64,000 nucleotides of DNA from Phreatobacter stygius (GCF_005144885.1 NZ_CP039690.1:6250873-6314872), one strand, 5' to 3'. Shown: positions 25,169 to 34,037, counted from the stretch's first letter. The notes: generated from the sequence alone by a model not told the origin. Numbers and translations: made by a program.

Positions 25169-26175
25169 ATGACCTTGCCCGCGCCCCTGCGCAGCCTCGG
25201 CCTGACATGCCCGGTCTTTCAGGCGCCGATCGGATCGATCGCCTCGCCGGAGCTGGCGGCTGCGGTGTCGAATGCCGGCGGGCTCGGGCATCTGGCCTGC
25301 ACCTGGCGCAGCCCGGACCAGCTGCGCAGCCTGTTCACCACGATGGACGGGCTGACGCGCCGGCCATACGGCGCCAATTTCGTGCTGGATTTCCCGATCG
25401 AGGACCGGCTCGACGCGGCGCTCGCCCACGGAGTGCCGGTCATTTCCTTTTTCTGGGGTGACGGCGGGCGCTATGTCCCGCGGGTCAGAGCCGCCGGCGC
25501 TGTCGCCATTCAGGTTGTCGGATCGATCGGCGAGGCGCGGCGGGCCGCCGATGCCGGTTTCGATCTCATCGTGGCCCAGGGCAGGGAGGCCGGCGGTCAC
25601 GTCCGGGGTGAGCTCTCCACGATGACGCTGGTGCCGCAAGTCGTCGACGCGGTTGGCGAACTGCCGGTCCTGGCGGGGGCGGCATCGTCGATCGTCGTGG
25701 CGTTGCCGCGGCGGTAGCGCTCGGCGCGGCGGGGGTCTGGGTCGGGACGCGCTTCCTGGCCGCCCTGGAGGCCAATATTCACCCGCGCTACCGGGACCTG
25801 GTCCTTGCCGCCGACGGCGACGACACCCTCTACTCGGAGCTCTTCGACATTGGCTGGCCCAACGCACCGCTTCGGACCCTGAAGAACCAGACGACGCGCG
25901 ATTGGGAGGCCGCCGGACGGCGCGCGGCGCCGGACCGGCCGGGCGAAGGCGAAGCCATTGCCTGGCGCGCCGATGGCTCGGCCATCCCGCGTTATTTCTT
26001 CAGCTCGCCGACACGCGACATAGCGGGCGATGTCGACGCAATGGCGCTCTATGCCGGAGAAGGCGTCGGCCTTGTCCATGAGGCGGAACCGGCATCGGCC
26101 ATCGTCACGGACCTTGCCCGCGGGTTCGAAACCGGCGCGTCGTCACTGCCGTCGATGTGGGCGCCGGGCGCCTGA
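25169..26175 (+). pseudogene. Nitronate monooxygenase (2-nitropropane dioxygenase) with a frameshift
   Basis: The first part (25169 to about 25676) encodes a typical N terminus: CPVFQAPIGSIASPELAAAV, then AQGREAGGHVRG, the FMN-binding region. At GTCCTGGCGGGGGCGGC (near 25668-25684) the frame shifts by one base. The original reading continues in the next frame as GGIVD, VAAAVALGAAGVWVGTRFLA and ends ASSLPSMWAPGA at 26175. Repaired, the protein would be about 335 residues, normal for the family. As it stands translation ends at 25717 after 182 codons from this start, losing the flavin-phosphate site. A sequencing error in the G-run is possible. Confidence 0.85.
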
Positions 26176-26242
26176 GGCGCCTGTTTGCAGCGGCGCGCCA
26201 TCCGCGCCCCCGATAGCGCCATCCATTGCGGTGCCGGCCGCG

Positions 26243-26716
26243 TCACACCGATGCCGCGCGCCGTGCGACTGCCTGGCGCGCGACGTCGGCGACGCCGAAG
26301 CTGAGCGCCAGATCGGCTGTCTCCAGCTCGGTCATGGCGATCCATCGCGCCTCGAGCGCGTCGTCGCCGGCAACCGGTTCTCCGGCGGTCCAGCGGCAGA
26401 GGACGGCGACCAGGATGAAATGCTGGCGCAGCGCCCCGGCCGCGTCATGGTCGAAGGCGTCGACTGCGGTCAGCACGTCCTCCGCTTCCGCCTGGACGGC
26501 GGTTTCTTCCAGCAATTCGCGTGTCGCGGCCTGGGCGATCGTCTCGCCAGCCTCGATCTTGCCGCCCGGAAAACCCCAGCGGCCGGCATCCGGCGGATTG
26601 GCGCGCCGGACCAGCAGGACGGCATCATCGCGCAGGACCACCGCGATCGTTGCCGCGATCGGGCGCGCCGGTCCTTGGGCCGGTCCTTGGCTTGTCGTGA
26701 CGGCAATCTCGGACAT
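26243..26716 (-). CDS. Nudix hydrolase
   Basis: The 157-residue protein has the Nudix box GGKIEAGETIAQAATRELLEE at about residues 51-71 (G-x5-E-x7-RE-x2-EE). The residue after the EE pair is Thr rather than the usual Gly. The metal-binding Glu residues of RELLEE are present. The PPDAGRWGFPGG lead-in and the overall length suggest an ADP-ribose or NADH pyrophosphatase-like enzyme; the substrate is not predictable. It is 54 bp from the LysR gene upstream on the same strand and follows the broken nitronate monooxygenase convergently. Confidence 0.88.
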   Translation of the reverse strand: MSEIAVTTSQGPAQGPARPIAATIAVVLRDDAVLLVRRANPPDAGRWGFPGGKIEAGETIAQAATRELLEETAVQAEAEDVLTAVDAFDHDAAGALRQHFILVAVLCRWTAGEPVAGDDALEARWIAMTELETADLALSFGVADVARQAVARRAASV

Positions 26717-26770
26717 GGCGGTTGGTCTCCTGCGGCAGGCGCTGCCACGCCCATAACACGTCGCCCGCGG

Positions 26771-27628
26771 TCAGAGCGCCGGCCCGCCGTGCAAGGTGAT
26801 CATGTCCCTGACCGCGCCGATGATCGTTTCGGACAGGCCGGAGCGCCAGCGAAGTCCGATGTCGCGTGCCAGGGCGAGGTCGTCGATCACCAGAGCCACG
26901 ACATCGGAACCGGCGAAGCTGCGCGGTGCGACGATGGCGCCGAGGCCCTGCGCCACCAGGTTCAAGGCGAGATCGTCGCGGCTCGCCCGTGCCACCACCT
27001 TGAACCTGAGCCCCGACGACTGCAGTGCGCCGCTGCGCAATTCGCAGGATGTCCGCAGCACGAACGGCTCGCCCGAAAGATCCGCGAGCGTCAGCGGCAT
27101 TGGTCGCAGTGCCAGCCGGTGCTGGCGTGCCACGAGAATGGCAAAGGGTTCACGCCAAAGGATCTCACTCGTCGCTGTCGCGTGCTCGACCGTGGTCCAG
27201 GCGATATCGATGCGGCCCTGGTTGAGCCAGCGGGCAATTTCGGCTGCATCGCCCTCGCGCACCGTCCAGGCCGGGCGGGAAGACCCCATGGCCTCGGCCA
27301 CGACCGCCGCGACGGCGGTGCAGGGCAGGGTGCGCAGCACTCCGACGCGCAAGGCTGGCGGCGGCGGCGCGGCCGCGAACGACGCACGGGCGCTATCGCA
27401 GCGCGACAGAATGTCCTTGGCATCGTCGTAGAACCGCAGGGCCCGCGACGTCGGAATGACCCGCCGCTTGCCGCCGGAGCGGTCGAACAGCGGCTCGCCC
27501 AGTTCCTGTTCCAGAGCCTTCAGGCCAGCCGAGATCGCCGGTTGCGAGACATGCAGCCGCTCCGCGGCCGCGGTGACCGCGCGGCACTCGACCACGGCAC
27601 AGAAAAATCTCAGGTGCTGGATCTTCAT
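26771..27628 (-). CDS. LysR-family transcriptional regulator, CynR/CbbR-like
   Basis: The 285-residue protein begins MKIQHLRFFCAVVECRAVT, then AAERLHVSQPAISAGLKALE, the LysR winged helix, and LFDRSGGKRRVIPT. The effector-binding domain follows from about residue 90. It is divergent from the EamA exporter at 27789 with a 160-bp, AT-rich gap, so it probably regulates that exporter. No inducer can be inferred. Confidence 0.88.
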   Translation of the reverse strand: MKIQHLRFFCAVVECRAVTAAAERLHVSQPAISAGLKALEQELGEPLFDRSGGKRRVIPTSRALRFYDDAKDILSRCDSARASFAAAPPPPALRVGVLRTLPCTAVAAVVAEAMGSSRPAWTVREGDAAEIARWLNQGRIDIAWTTVEHATATSEILWREPFAILVARQHRLALRPMPLTLADLSGEPFVLRTSCELRSGALQSSGLRFKVVARASRDDLALNLVAQGLGAIVAPRSFAGSDVVALVIDDLALARDIGLRWRSGLSETIIGAVRDMITLHGGPAL

Positions 27629-27788
27629 GCCGGCTGGTCCGCCACGACGACGATCGAAAATCGCATCTGCGCATCCTCAGGAGCACTAATTCATCATCAA
27701 ATTCTATCCGGCTGAATCCATTTTATCAATTTTCCTTATCCATGAGCCGCCGATAGCCTTCGCGTCCGAAGCAAGGAAGGGGCTGGAC
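27629..27788. promoter_or_regulatory. AT-rich divergent promoter region between LysR gene and EamA exporter
   Basis: The stretch 27680-27745 is strikingly AT-rich for this genome. It contains ATTCATCATCAAAT, which fits the loose T-N11-A LysR box, and runs such as TTTTATCAATTTTCC. It is the likely site of both promoters. Exact -10/-35 boxes are not assigned. Confidence 0.4.
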
Positions 27789-28745
27789 GTGGCAATCGAC
27801 CTGTCGCCGGACGGATCGCGCTCCGGCGGGGCCAACTGGCCTGGTCTGGGTTATGCGGCAACCGTCGTCGCCCTGTTCGCGGGCTTCGTCCTGGTCTCGC
27901 GGCTCGGGCTTTCCACGGCCTTGCCGCTGACCGACCTTGCCGCGTTTCGCTTCGGTATCGGCGGCCTCGTATTGCTGCCGATCGTGCTGCGTTCCGGCCT
28001 GGCGGGCTTGCGCCCGGTTCAGGCCATTGCCTTGGCCTTGCTCGGTGGGCTCGGCTTTGCGCTGCTCGCCTATTCCGGTTTCGCGCTGGCGCCGGCGGCC
28101 CATGGCGCGGTGCTGCTTCATGGCACCTTGCCGCTGACGACCGCCCTGGTGATCTGGGCATCCGGGAGCGGCGGGCGCCCCAGGGGAGGCGGCCTTGTCC
28201 TGATCGCCTGCGGCATCGCCGCGATGGCGTGGGACGGGCTCGGGCAGGCGTCCTGGTCGCTGCTGGCAGGGGATCTCTGCCTCGTCCTGGCGTCGCTCTG
28301 CTGGTCGAGCTACGCCATCTATGTGAAGCGTCTGGACATCCCGGCGCTTCAGGCCGCCGCGATCGTCGCGGTCATCTCGGCGATCATCTACCTGCCGGTC
28401 TATGCGGTCTTGCCGAACCGGACGCTGTTCCAGGCCGCCTGGAGCGATCTTCTCGCCCAGGCCGCCTGGAGCGATCTTCTCGTCCAGGCCGCCTGGAGCG
28501 ATCTTCTCGTCCAGGCCGGTTTCCAGGGCGTCGTCATCGGCGCCGTCTCGATCTTTGTCTATACCCGCGCCGTTGCGCTGCTGGGGGCGGCTGACGTCGC
28601 GTTGTTCACGGCCGCCGTGCCCGGCCTGACCGCGCTCGGCGGCTATCTTCTCCTGTCGGAAATCCCGAGCGGTCCGAGCCTGGCCGGGGTGGCGCTGGTG
28701 ACCGGCGGCATGCTGATCGGGCTGCGCAAACCGAAGCCGCGGTGA
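27789..28745 (+). CDS. EamA-family (DMT superfamily) transporter with a 9-residue triplication
   Basis: The 318-residue protein has about ten hydrophobic helices in two EamA halves: TDLAAFRFGIGGLVLLPIV early, quoted in part, and LFTAAVPGLTALGGYLLLSE late. It belongs to the drug/metabolite exporter superfamily. GTG 27789 follows AAGGAAGGGG. Around residues 215-241, between predicted helices, the segment QAAWSDLL(A/V) occurs three times through a 27-bp DNA repeat. The insertion lengthens a loop and is not normal for the family. It is divergent from a LysR regulator. The cargo is unknown. Confidence 0.85.
   Translation: MAIDLSPDGSRSGGANWPGLGYAATVVALFAGFVLVSRLGLSTALPLTDLAAFRFGIGGLVLLPIVLRSGLAGLRPVQAIALALLGGLGFALLAYSGFALAPAAHGAVLLHGTLPLTTALVIWASGSGGRPRGGGLVLIACGIAAMAWDGLGQASWSLLAGDLCLVLASLCWSSYAIYVKRLDIPALQAAAIVAVISAIIYLPVYAVLPNRTLFQAAWSDLLAQAAWSDLLVQAAWSDLLVQAGFQGVVIGAVSIFVYTRAVALLGAADVALFTAAVPGLTALGGYLLLSEIPSGPSLAGVALVTGGMLIGLRKPKPR
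28431..28511 (+). repeat. 27-bp in-frame tandem repeat, three copies, inside the EamA gene
   Basis: Units at 28431-28457, 28458-28484 and 28485-28511 start CAGGCCGCCTGGAGCGATCT and differ by one base (GCC versus GTC at the end). They encode three QAAWSDLL(A/V) repeats. A partial fourth start, CAGGCC, follows. Confidence 0.97.
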
Positions 28746-28793
28746 GAGCGTCAGGCGCCATCGCCGGCATCGACCGGTCGGCGCCAGGTCTCC

Positions 28794-29636
28794 TCAAGGC
28801 CCGGCAGGGGCGGCCTGCCGCCGATAATGCGATGGCGTCTTGCCGGTCAAGGCGAGAAACGCCTTGGAGAAATGCGCCTGATCGAAATAGCCCAGCGCAT
28901 GGGCGAGCGCCGTCAGGCTCAGCTCCTCGTTGCGGTTGAGCGCTTCCACCGCCTCGATCATGCGGTAGCGGTCGATCACCCATTTCGGCCCGACCCCGAC
29001 ATAGCTCTCGAACTGGCGCTGCAACGTCCGCGCGCTGACGCCCGAGCGGCGGGCCAGCGCCGAGACTGAGCAGAGGTCCCGCGTCTCGGCGATCAGCGCC
29101 ACCTGGGCACTGACCTCCAGCGCGCGGGCATCGGGCGCGGGCATGCGCCGGCGCAAAAGCGTCTCGACCTCGTCGGCCATGCCGGCCGGGTCGGCGAGGG
29201 CGGCGAAGCGCTGGTCGAGCGTCGCGTCGGAGACATCGAAGACCTCGCCGATCGGCACGGCCTTGTCGGTGATCGTGTCCATCGACCGGCCGAGAAAGCC
29301 GCGAAACAGGCCGGGGCGGAACTTGGTGCCGATCACCGCGCCGGCGTCTTTCAGCGTGTAGGTGAACTTGGCTCTCTGCAGGCCGAATATGCCGGTGCCG
29401 CCAACGGGATCGACGACCAGATGCTGGGTCGGGTGCGGCAGGTTTTCCTGGGTATAGGGCCCGGCGCCGCGCAGATCCCAGAGCACCAGCCAGAAATGCT
29501 CGATATAGGCCGCGAGATCTTCTGACGGCGCCAGGCGCACCAGTTCGAATTTCTGCAGGCTCCTGGCCTTGTTCAACAGGCCACGCGGCGGCGACTGGTC
29601 GTGGCCAATGACAGTGCGATCGAGGGTCTGTCGCAA
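28794..29636 (-). CDS. AraC-family transcriptional regulator with DUF6597-like sensor domain
   Basis: The product is about 280 residues. The N-terminal half (SEDLAAYIEHFWLVLWDLRG, then HPTQHLVVDP and GTKFRPGLFRGFLG) matches the DUF6597 sensor region found in many AraC proteins. The C-terminal AraC domain has VSALARRSGVSARTLQRQFE near residue 185, then LSLTALAHALGYFDQAHFSK and the end TGKTPSHYRR. I chose TTG at 29634-29636, about 9 bases after AAGGA; the frame extends to 29714, which would overlap the divergent DUF3224 gene. That gene, 71 bp away, may be its target. Confidence 0.82.
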   Translation of the reverse strand: MRQTLDRTVIGHDQSPPRGLLNKARSLQKFELVRLAPSEDLAAYIEHFWLVLWDLRGAGPYTQENLPHPTQHLVVDPVGGTGIFGLQRAKFTYTLKDAGAVIGTKFRPGLFRGFLGRSMDTITDKAVPIGEVFDVSDATLDQRFAALADPAGMADEVETLLRRRMPAPDARALEVSAQVALIAETRDLCSVSALARRSGVSARTLQRQFESYVGVGPKWVIDRYRMIEAVEALNRNEELSLTALAHALGYFDQAHFSKAFLALTGKTPSHYRRQAAPAGP

Positions 29637-29707
29637 ATCTACAATTCCTTCGCAACGCCCGGCACTAGCTTGCCGATCACCGCCCGACACCCCCGCAGGA
29701 ACTGACC

Positions 29708-30100
29708 ATGACAACGGCCAAAGGCACCATCAAGCACAACAATTGGGTCGAGAAGGCTTATCACGAGGCGAATGGCCAGAAGTCGACGACGGTCAGCACT
29801 GACTGCGTGCTCGACGGCGACATCGACGCCAAGGCCCCGAACAGCTTCCTGATGCAATATACCGATCCGGCCAATGTCCACTATGCCGGCTACCTGCTGG
29901 TCGACGGAAGGCTCGACGGCAAGAGCGGCGGCTTCATCATCTACGAAGTCGGCACCTGGCAGAATGGCGTCGCGACCTCGCAATGGCAGATCGTCAAGGA
30001 CTCCGGAACCGGCGGGCTGAAGGGCATTTCCGGCACCGGCAAATACGCTGCCGAGCACGACAAGACGGTCCGCTATGAGCTCGAATACGAGCTCGCCTAG
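29708..30100 (+). CDS. DUF3224 domain-containing protein
   Basis: The 130-residue protein has no signal peptide or membrane segment. The end of the chain, SGTGGLKGISGTGKYAAEH, is the signature of the DUF3224 family, small beta-barrels related in fold to allene oxide cyclase. Earlier, GFIIYEVGTWQNGVATSQW supplies the central strands. No enzymatic function is established for the family. It is flanked by two AraC regulators and starts 71 bp from the divergent one. Confidence 0.8.
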   Translation: MTTAKGTIKHNNWVEKAYHEANGQKSTTVSTDCVLDGDIDAKAPNSFLMQYTDPANVHYAGYLLVDGRLDGKSGGFIIYEVGTWQNGVATSQWQIVKDSGTGGLKGISGTGKYAAEHDKTVRYELEYELA

Positions 30101-30187
30101 GCTTGCCTGCGTCATGTCATGGCCGGCGGCGGTCGCCCGCCGGCCGCAATCTTGATAGAGTTCCCGGGATCATAGGGAGCTCCGAGA

Positions 30188-31018
30188 TTGCCGCGCGTCG
30201 ATACCCGCAACAGTGCTCGTTTCTGGCATGTACCGGCGACCGCCGGGCTGAGCTGTCTCGCCGCGGACTTCACCACCCACGAATATGCGCCCCATAGCCA
30301 CCCGGCCTTCGTCATCGCGGTGACGGAAGCCGGCGGATCGGAATTCAAGAGCCGGGGCCGGACCGAGGAAGCCAGGTCGTCCATGCTGCTCGTCTTCAAC
30401 CCGGACGAGCCTCATTCCGGCCGCATGGGCCGCAGCGAACGCTGGTCCTATCGCGGGCTCTATCTGACTTCGCCCGCCATCGACGCGGTGAAACGGGCGC
30501 TGCAGCTGGAGCGCACGCCCTATTTCATGGAGAACATGTTCGGCGACCAGGACCTGATCGCAGGTTTCCGCGCGCTTCACCACGCGCTCGACGGCGGTCA
30601 CGATGGGCTCGAGCAGAACGAGCTCCTGGTCGACAGCCTCGGCGAACTGTTCCGCCGGCACGGCGCCGGCGTGGTGCGCCTGCCGGCCGGCATGCGCGAC
30701 CAGGCGAAGATCCGGGCCGTGCAGCAGATGATGCGCGAGCGTCATGACCAGGATCTCAGCCTCGACGACATGGCGGCCGAGGTCGATCTCTCGCCCTTCC
30801 AATTGATCGGCCTGTTCAAGCGGACGACCGGGCTGACGCCGCACGCCTTTCTGACCCAGCTTCGCCTGCATGTCGCCATCGCCGCCCTGGACCGGGGCGT
30901 GGCCATTGTCGAAGCGGCGCTGGCGGCCGGCTTCTATGACCAGAGCGCGCTGACCCGCAATTTCAAGCGTTGTTACGGCATCACGCCGCTGCAATGGGTT
31001 CGTGCGGCGCGGGGCTGA
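30188..31018 (+). CDS. AraC-family transcriptional regulator (cupin sensor)
   Basis: The 276-residue protein has an N-terminal cupin (AraC_binding) domain with HEYAPHSHPAFVIAVTEAG, quoted as HEYAPHSHPAF near residue 36, and LLVFNPDEPHSG near residue 71. The C-terminal helix-turn-helix pair is LSLDDMAAEVDLSPFQLIGL near residue 195 and IVEAALAAGFYDQSALTRNF near residue 243, ending with YGITPLQWV. The start is TTG 30188, supported by GGGAG about 10 bases upstream. It precedes an EamA transporter by 162 bp on the same strand, a common pairing of AraC regulator and exporter. Confidence 0.87.
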   Translation: MPRVDTRNSARFWHVPATAGLSCLAADFTTHEYAPHSHPAFVIAVTEAGGSEFKSRGRTEEARSSMLLVFNPDEPHSGRMGRSERWSYRGLYLTSPAIDAVKRALQLERTPYFMENMFGDQDLIAGFRALHHALDGGHDGLEQNELLVDSLGELFRRHGAGVVRLPAGMRDQAKIRAVQQMMRERHDQDLSLDDMAAEVDLSPFQLIGLFKRTTGLTPHAFLTQLRLHVAIAALDRGVAIVEAALAAGFYDQSALTRNFKRCYGITPLQWVRAARG

Positions 31019-31180
31019 CGCCCGATCGGCAATTTTTGCCAATAACCCGGGCTGCCCGGCGGTTCATTTTGCGCCATCGAAGGCAGGGCCGGCCGGCATC
31101 GGCCATGACCTCCCGTCGATCGCTTCAAAGGCGCGATCCCCAAGGCTCAGCAAGGATGGCGCGGCAATGATGGCTCGACA

Positions 31181-32212
31181 ATGACGTTTTTCGACCGCCT
31201 CTGGGCGCGGCCGCTGCTGCTTCTGCCGCTGGCTCCTTTGTTCTGGGCCGGCAATCTCGTGCTCGGGCGCGCCTTTGCCGAGACCTTTCCGCCGGTCTCG
31301 CTGGCGGTCGGGCGTTGGCTGGTCGCACTCGCCATCCTGGCGCCCTTTGTCATCGGGCAGGCCTGGCGGCAGAGGGACCTGCTGCGCCGGCACTGGGGGC
31401 TGGTCTGGGCTTGCGGCGCCCTCGGCATCGCCGGCTACAACGCGCTCGGTTACCTGGCCCTGCACAGCGTGCCGGCGGCAAGCGTCGCCTTCCTGAACTC
31501 GACCTTGCCACTGATGGTGCCGATCGCCGCCTTCGTGCTCGGCGTCGAGCGGGTGAAGCCGGTGACGCTCGCCGGCATTGCCTTGTCCTTCCTGGGCGTG
31601 GTGTGGATCGTCGCGCGCGGCGACCTCGCTCATCTCGGCGCGATCGGGCTTTCCGCCGGCGAGCCGCTGGTGCTGCTCGCGGTCGCCAATTACGCGCTCT
31701 ATTCGGTGCTTGTCCGGCGCAAGCCGGCGAGCCTCGACCCCCTGGTCTTCCTGGCCGCGACCATGGCGACCGGGCTGGTCGTGCTGATGCCGTTCTGGGC
31801 CCTGGAACTGGCCGGTGGCGCCCGCATCCCGCACGATCCGGCGTCGCTCGGCGCGGTTCTCTATATCGGCGTCTTCGCCTCGCTCCTGGCTTTCGTGCTG
31901 TGGAACCGCTGCGTCGCGATGCTTGGGCCGAGCATCACCGGCGCGTCCTTCCATCTGGTCGCGCTGTTCACCGCGCTGCTCGCCTTCGCTTTGCTCGGCG
32001 AGCCGGTCCGGTCGTTCCATCTCGCCGGTGCCGCGCTGATTCTTGGCGGCTTTGCGCTGGCGACGGTGCCATGGCCGTCCGCCGATGGCCGGCTACATTC
32101 AGATGCTGCGGGCGCGGCTGGCGCCGAGATAGCCGCCGAGCGCCGCGCAGCCGAGCGCCAGGGCGATCGGTATCCAGGCTGCCACCAGCGCAGCCTCATA
32201 GGTCGCGAATGA
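31181..32212 (+). CDS. EamA-family (DMT superfamily) transporter
   Basis: The 343-residue protein has ten hydrophobic segments in two EamA halves: PLFWAGNLVLGRAFAE near residue 18 and SLLAFVLWNRCVAMLGPS near residue 230. The fold ends near GGFALATVPWP at about residue 300. The last 40 residues are hydrophilic and Ala/Arg-rich and lie antisense over the end of the convergent gene at 32099-32581. They look like read-through past a lost stop rather than a domain. The cargo is unknown. The upstream AraC gene is a candidate regulator. Confidence 0.82.
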   Translation: MTFFDRLWARPLLLLPLAPLFWAGNLVLGRAFAETFPPVSLAVGRWLVALAILAPFVIGQAWRQRDLLRRHWGLVWACGALGIAGYNALGYLALHSVPAASVAFLNSTLPLMVPIAAFVLGVERVKPVTLAGIALSFLGVVWIVARGDLAHLGAIGLSAGEPLVLLAVANYALYSVLVRRKPASLDPLVFLAATMATGLVVLMPFWALELAGGARIPHDPASLGAVLYIGVFASLLAFVLWNRCVAMLGPSITGASFHLVALFTALLAFALLGEPVRSFHLAGAALILGGFALATVPWPSADGRLHSDAAGAAGAEIAAERRAAERQGDRYPGCHQRSLIGRE

Positions 32213-32581
32213 AGAGGATCTCTGCGCGATGTAAAAGATCTGCAGGATCACCCGGGCGGCGGCATAACCAGCCGTGAGCCCGATCAGGACGCCCAGGGCG
32301 ACACGTGTTGCGCGGTTCCACTGCTTTGGTACGCCAAGTGTCCCATCGGTGCGACGGCGCATGCGCCGCCGCGTGGCGGTTGCGGCCCAGACCGCGCCGA
32401 TCAGGGCCGAGACGAGGCCGCCGAGCGGGCCGACGGCAAAGAGCAGCGTCATCGCGGCGCCGCCGTCGTGTTCCGACACCTTGAAATATTGCATGGCAGC
32501 GACGCCGATGGCGACGGCTGCGACATAGCCCACGATCAGGCCGGCCGTCGCACCGAAAAGACCCCACCAGAATATGCGCAT
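32099..32581 (-). CDS. Hypothetical membrane protein with four predicted helices
   Basis: I do not recognise a family. The 160-residue protein has four hydrophobic segments at about residues 5-30, 42-66, 92-116 and 130-152, separated by an Arg-rich loop (ATRRRMRRR). The C-terminal SRARSI is basic. Hydropathy and base use suggest a real gene, but it overlaps the EamA frame tail-to-tail by 114 bases and only one of the two ends can be correct. A 3 x 16-bp repeat lies just upstream of its start. Confidence 0.6.
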   Translation of the reverse strand: MRIFWWGLFGATAGLIVGYVAAVAIGVAAMQYFKVSEHDGGAAMTLLFAVGPLGGLVSALIGAVWAATATRRRMRRRTDGTLGVPKQWNRATRVALGVLIGLTAGYAAARVILQIFYIAQRSSSFATYEAALVAAWIPIALALGCAALGGYLGASRARSI

Positions 32582-32633
32582 GACGATCCTTCCTGCCGGC
32601 TGGATCGATCTTCTAGATGGAGGACGTTTCTGT

Positions 32634-32681
32634 CGCGTGTCTTGCCGGCCGCGTGTCTTGCCGGCCGCGTGTCTTGCCGGC
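32634..32681. repeat. 16-bp tandem repeat, three copies
   Basis: Three identical consecutive units of CGCGTGTCTTGCCGGC lie at 32634-32649, 32650-32665 and 32666-32681. They sit in the 120-bp gap between two minus-strand genes, in the 5' region of the membrane protein at 32099-32581. Confidence 0.97.
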
Positions 32682-32701
32682 GAAGCGTTCGCTTGCGCGG
32701 C

Positions 32702-33304
32702 TCAGCGCGCGCGCGCCGGCCGCGGCTTCGGCACCGGCGCCAGGGGCATGGTCATCTCGGTCGCCGTCGCGGCGGCGGCCGGCGCCGAGGGCTGGGACGC
32801 GGCCGGCTGAGGCGCGGCATCGGCGACCCGGCCCGAGCTCAGCGAAATCCGCCGGACGCCGTCGGAGCCGGTGTCCTGGCCGTTCTGCGGCGTGGCATTG
32901 GGCCGGCTGGCGGCCGGATCGGCTGGGCTGTCCGGAGCCGTCACCGAGACGCGCTCCTGGCGCTTGTTCGGGTCGCTGTCGGGCTGGATGAGGCGCACCG
33001 GAACCGAACTCGAGGAGGCGAGCGAGGGCGCCGCTGCCGGTTGCGGCGCGACCGGCGTCGCGGCCCAGGCGTCATTGCCGGTCGGCATGTGATAATTGCT
33101 GAAGGTGAAACCCGCAGCCGCGGCGGCGGCAATGCAGACAGCCCCGGCGGTCATCACCAGACCGCGCCATCGGCCACCCTGCAGCCGTTTCGCCACCACG
33201 CGCTCCTGCTCGGCGTCGTAGAGACGATCCGCCAGCGCTGTCGCCGCCGCACCCGAATCGATGCGGGGGGTAAGCTCGCTTTCGGTCGAAGGGGCTGAGG
33301 TCAT
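32702..33304 (-). CDS. Hypothetical single-pass membrane protein, Ala/Pro-rich
   Basis: The 200-residue protein has a cytoplasmic N terminus of about 48 residues, one hydrophobic helix (LVMTAGAVCIAAAAAAGFTF near residues 49-68), and a long low-complexity Ala/Pro/Ser-rich tail ending KPRPARAR. This layout suggests an inner-membrane protein with a disordered periplasmic part. No enzymatic motif is visible and no family is recognised. It is divergent from the NnrU gene with about 150 bp between them. Confidence 0.6.
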   Translation of the reverse strand: MTSAPSTESELTPRIDSGAAATALADRLYDAEQERVVAKRLQGGRWRGLVMTAGAVCIAAAAAAGFTFSNYHMPTGNDAWAATPVAPQPAAAPSLASSSSVPVRLIQPDSDPNKRQERVSVTAPDSPADPAASRPNATPQNGQDTGSDGVRRISLSSGRVADAAPQPAASQPSAPAAAATATEMTMPLAPVPKPRPARAR

Positions 33305-33458
33305 TCGCTACAATCGATTGGTTGACAGCAGAACGGCTATCACTTCCGCCGCTTGCTGGCCAGATGATAGGTTACGGGCGGGGGCTGATTGGTTCGTTTA
33401 GCTCCGCAAATGCGGCGACCACATGGCGTCGGCCGAAAAAGGCGCGGAAGGAAACCTG

Positions 33459-34037
33459 ATGTCGATCTTGATTCTGGGACTTGTGCTGTTTCTGGGCGCC
33501 CATGCCTTCACCACGCTGAGGGCGCCCAGGGCCCAGTTGATCGAAGGGCTGGGGGCGGGCGGCTACAAGGGCGCCTATTCGCTCGTCTCGGGCGTCGGCC
33601 TGGGCCTGATCATCTATGGCTATGGCGTCGCGCGCGCCCAGGGCTACGTCCAGGTCTGGTCGCCGCCGGCAGCGCTTGGCCATGTCACGGCGCTGCTGAT
33701 GGCGGTCGCCTTCATTGCCGCCGTCGCCTCCGGCGGGCCGAACGGCAAGATCAAGTCGACGCTGAAACATCCGCTGCTGGTGGCCGCCAAGGCCTGGGCG
33801 CTCGGCCATCTCCTGGTCAATGGCGATCTGGCCTCGATGCTGCTGTTCGGTTCGTTCCTCGCCTGGGCGGTCGCCGCGCGCATCTCGCTCAAATCGCGCC
33901 CCGATGCGGTCGAGCCGCCACCGGCGCCCTGGGGCATGAGCGACGTCATCGCCATTGGCGTCGGCCTGGCTCTCACCGTGGTGTTCATGATCTGGCTGCA
34001 CCCCCTGCTGATCGGCGTGCCGGCGATGATTCGCTGA
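33459..34037 (+). CDS. NnrU-family membrane protein
   Basis: The 192-residue protein has six predicted membrane helices. The family signature LFLGAHAFTTLRAPRAQLIE is near residue 10, followed by YSLVSGVGLGLIIYGYG and LKHPLLVAAKAWALGHLLVN. NnrU proteins are linked genetically to nitrite/nitric-oxide respiration in some bacteria, but many copies occur outside denitrification loci and no such genes are nearby. ATG 33459 is chosen because AAGGAA is 5-6 bases upstream; ATG 33423 has no site. Confidence 0.88.
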   Translation: MSILILGLVLFLGAHAFTTLRAPRAQLIEGLGAGGYKGAYSLVSGVGLGLIIYGYGVARAQGYVQVWSPPAALGHVTALLMAVAFIAAVASGGPNGKIKSTLKHPLLVAAKAWALGHLLVNGDLASMLLFGSFLAWAVAARISLKSRPDAVEPPPAPWGMSDVIAIGVGLALTVVFMIWLHPLLIGVPAMIR

